Source: an uncultured Collinsella sp. (GTDB taxonomy: Bacteria; Actinomycetota; Coriobacteriia; Coriobacteriales; Coriobacteriaceae). From it: 14,702 bases of DNA. Under the pieces are notes generated by a model. The model was not told the DNA's origin. It made no database searches and worked only from the letters and a program-made list of their open reading frames with translations. Positions 13,084 through 14,702 of this stretch are shown in pieces. Positions within the stretch are counted from its first letter, which is position 1. Each line of letters begins with the position of its first letter. A program made the position numbers and the translations under genes. The DNA lies in NCBI GenBank assembly GCA_900552425.1, contig URZR01000027.1:1-14702 (forward strand). Reading direction: 5' to 3'.

Positions 13084-13992
13084 ATGGCCAACCTTCGCGA
13101 CATTAAGAAGCGAATCTCCTCGGTTACCACGACCAAGCAGATCACGCGCACGATGGAGATGGTCTCTACGGCCAAGATCCGTCGTGCCCTCGATCGCTCC
13201 AAGCAGGCCGAGCCCTATAAGGAGGCGCTGACCGACGTCATGTTGACGGTCGCCGGCGACGCCTCCTGTTCGGGCACCGATCCCATGCTGCAGAAGCATG
13301 AGAGCGTCAAGCATGGCCTGATTGTCGTTATTGCCTCGGACCGCGGCCTTGCCGGCGGTTTCAATACGACGGTGGAGCGCACGGCCGAAAAGCTCGCCGC
13401 TTCTTGGGCGAACGACGGCATCGAGTGCGAGATCATCGCGTGTGGGCGCAAACCGGCCACGTATTTCCGTGACCGCGCAAACGTCGTCATGCACTTTGAG
13501 GGCAACTCCTCTGAGCCCGATTTCAATCAGGCCCGCATGATCTCCTCTCATATCTGCGATGCGTATCGTGCCGGTGAGCTTGACCGTGTCGAGCTTGTCT
13601 ACCACCACGCCAAGAACCGCGTGGATCAGGAGCTTCGCGTCGAGCATCTGTTGCCGCTCGACCCCGAGATGATCGCTATGGCCCACGGTCCGCGTAAGAA
13701 CGAGACCGACGCCCCTAAGCGCATCTCGTCCACGTTCGAGTTCGTGCCCTCTCCCGAGCATGTTCTCGGCAAGCTTGTGCCGTCTTATATCCTGACGGTC
13801 ATCTACCAGGCCCTGATCGATTCGGCGGCTGCCGAGCAGGGTGCACGCCGCAAGGCCATGCACTCCGCGACGGAAAACGCCACCGCGATCATCTCGACCC
13901 TTACCCGCACGTATAGTCGCGTGCGCCAGGCTTCGATCACGACCGAGATTAACGAGATCGTCGGCGGAGCCTCAGCATTGGAGGAACAGTAA
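13084..13992 (+). CDS. atpG: ATP synthase subunit gamma (F1 rotor shaft)
   Basis: Gamma forms the rotating central shaft. The 302-residue protein has the N-terminal helix ANLRDIKKRISSVTTTKQIT leading into TMEMVSTAKIRRA, the central SDRGLAGGFN segment and the C-terminal helix with ATENATAIISTLTRTYSRVRQASITTEINEIVGGASAL, all characteristic. It is slightly longer than the common 285-295 residues. AGAGGAG at 13066-13072, inside the end of atpA, serves as ribosome site for the ATG at 13084. The stop shares one base with the atpD ATG. Confidence 0.97.
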   Translation: MANLRDIKKRISSVTTTKQITRTMEMVSTAKIRRALDRSKQAEPYKEALTDVMLTVAGDASCSGTDPMLQKHESVKHGLIVVIASDRGLAGGFNTTVERTAEKLAASWANDGIECEIIACGRKPATYFRDRANVVMHFEGNSSEPDFNQARMISSHICDAYRAGELDRVELVYHHAKNRVDQELRVEHLLPLDPEMIAMAHGPRKNETDAPKRISSTFEFVPSPEHVLGKLVPSYILTVIYQALIDSAAAEQGARRKAMHSATENATAIISTLTRTYSRVRQASITTEINEIVGGASALEEQ

Positions 13993-14702
13993 TGGCTAAT
14001 AACACCGTAAAGCTTGCGGTCGAGGAAGCCACCAAGAAGACGACTGCCGGTGATGGTCGCATCGTGCGAATCATCGGCCCTGTCGTCGACGTCAAGTTTG
14101 ACGGCGCGGTGCCCCCGATCTACAACGCGCTCACGGTCGAGGCCGAGACCCCGATCGGTCATCTGAGCACGATCCTCGAGGTCGAGAGCCAGCTTCCGGG
14201 CGGCGTCGTCCGCACGGTCGCCATGTCCTCGACCGACGGCCTGCAGCGCGGCCTCATCGCCACCGATACCGGTGAGCCCATGAAGATGCCCGTTGGTCCC
14301 AAGACGCTCGGTCGCATTTGGAACGTCATGGGCAAGCCCGTCGACGGCAAGCCCATGCCCGAGGTGGAGGAGTTCTACCCCATCCACCATGCAGCGCCCC
14401 GCTTTGACGAGCTCACCACCAAGACCGAGATCTTCGAGACCGGCATCAAGGCCGTCGACCTGCTCGAGCCCTACATCCGTGGCGGCAAGACCGGCCTGTT
14501 CGGCGGCGCCGGCGTTGGCAAGACCGTTCTGATTCAGGAGCTCATCAACAACCTCGCCCAGGAGCACGGCGGCACCTCGGTGTTCACCGGCGTCGGCGAG
14601 CGTACCCGCGAGGGCACCGACCTTTATCTCGAGATGAGCGAGTCTGGCGTTATCGACAAGACCTGCTTGGTCTATGGTCAGATGAACGAGCCGCCCGGAG
14701 CG
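13992..14702 (+). CDS. atpD: ATP synthase subunit beta (F1), 5' part
   Basis: Beta carries the catalytic sites of F1. The first 237 codons are present and the frame stays open to the window end. Visible are the N-terminal barrel (GRIVRIIGPVVDVKF), the P-loop GGAGVGKT at 171-178, and GVGERTREGTDLYLEM with the catalytic glutamate of GER. About 15 extra residues (NNTVKLAVEEATKKT) precede the usual start. The ATG overlaps the TAA of atpG by one base, with GGAGGAA just upstream at 13980-13986. The rest of the gene, and atpC after it, would lie beyond the window. Confidence 0.98.
   Translation, partial: MANNTVKLAVEEATKKTTAGDGRIVRIIGPVVDVKFDGAVPPIYNALTVEAETPIGHLSTILEVESQLPGGVVRTVAMSSTDGLQRGLIATDTGEPMKMPVGPKTLGRIWNVMGKPVDGKPMPEVEEFYPIHHAAPRFDELTTKTEIFETGIKAVDLLEPYIRGGKTGLFGGAGVGKTVLIQELINNLAQEHGGTSVFTGVGERTREGTDLYLEMSESGVIDKTCLVYGQMNEPPGA

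Overview
The window is high-GC (about 60% by eye) and entirely gene-oriented on the + strand. Gene order, codon use, GTG starts and the protein sequences point to a gut actinobacterium of the class Coriobacteriia, most likely Collinsella or a near relative. That assignment is inference from pattern, not from a database search.

Region 1 (1-2759) is part of an arginine deiminase (ADI) pathway operon: the last codons of an apparent arginine deiminase (arcA), a complete ornithine carbamoyltransferase (arcB/argF) and a YfcC/DcuC-family carrier that probably acts as the arginine/ornithine antiporter. Together they would degrade arginine to ornithine and carbamoyl phosphate. A carbamate kinase (arcC) is not present downstream of the carrier. 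Strong hairpins separate arcA from arcB and arcB from the carrier.

Region 2 (2760-3489) is a 730-base stretch without a convincing gene but with at least eight hairpins or long inverted repeats, two of them terminator-like, followed by a candidate promoter for prmC.

Region 3 (3490-8678) holds prmC (release-factor glutamine methyltransferase with a large Ala/Glu-rich insertion), a hicA-hicB toxin-antitoxin pair with its own promoter and a palindromic operator, a YrdC/Sua5-family threonylcarbamoyl-AMP synthase, glycerol kinase (glpK) and uracil phosphoribosyltransferase (upp). The prmC-sua5-...-atp order resembles that known in other Actinobacteria, and upp next to atp resembles Bacillus. hicAB and glpK look like additions to an ancestral housekeeping block.

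Region 4 (8679-14702) is the F1Fo ATP synthase operon: a promoter, a short AtpI-like membrane protein, then atpB, atpE, atpF, atpH, atpA, atpG and the first 237 codons of atpD, which runs off the window. Several genes overlap by 1 to 11 bases, so translation is probably coupled. The c subunit lacks the residues of sodium-binding rings and is predicted to use protons. The b subunit carries an N-terminal signal-peptide-like segment.

No tRNA, rRNA, CRISPR array or insertion sequence was seen. Most of the window is ordinary housekeeping sequence. The least ordinary parts are the PrmC insertion, the HicB architecture and operator, the AtpF leader, and the structured intergenic region 2760-3320.
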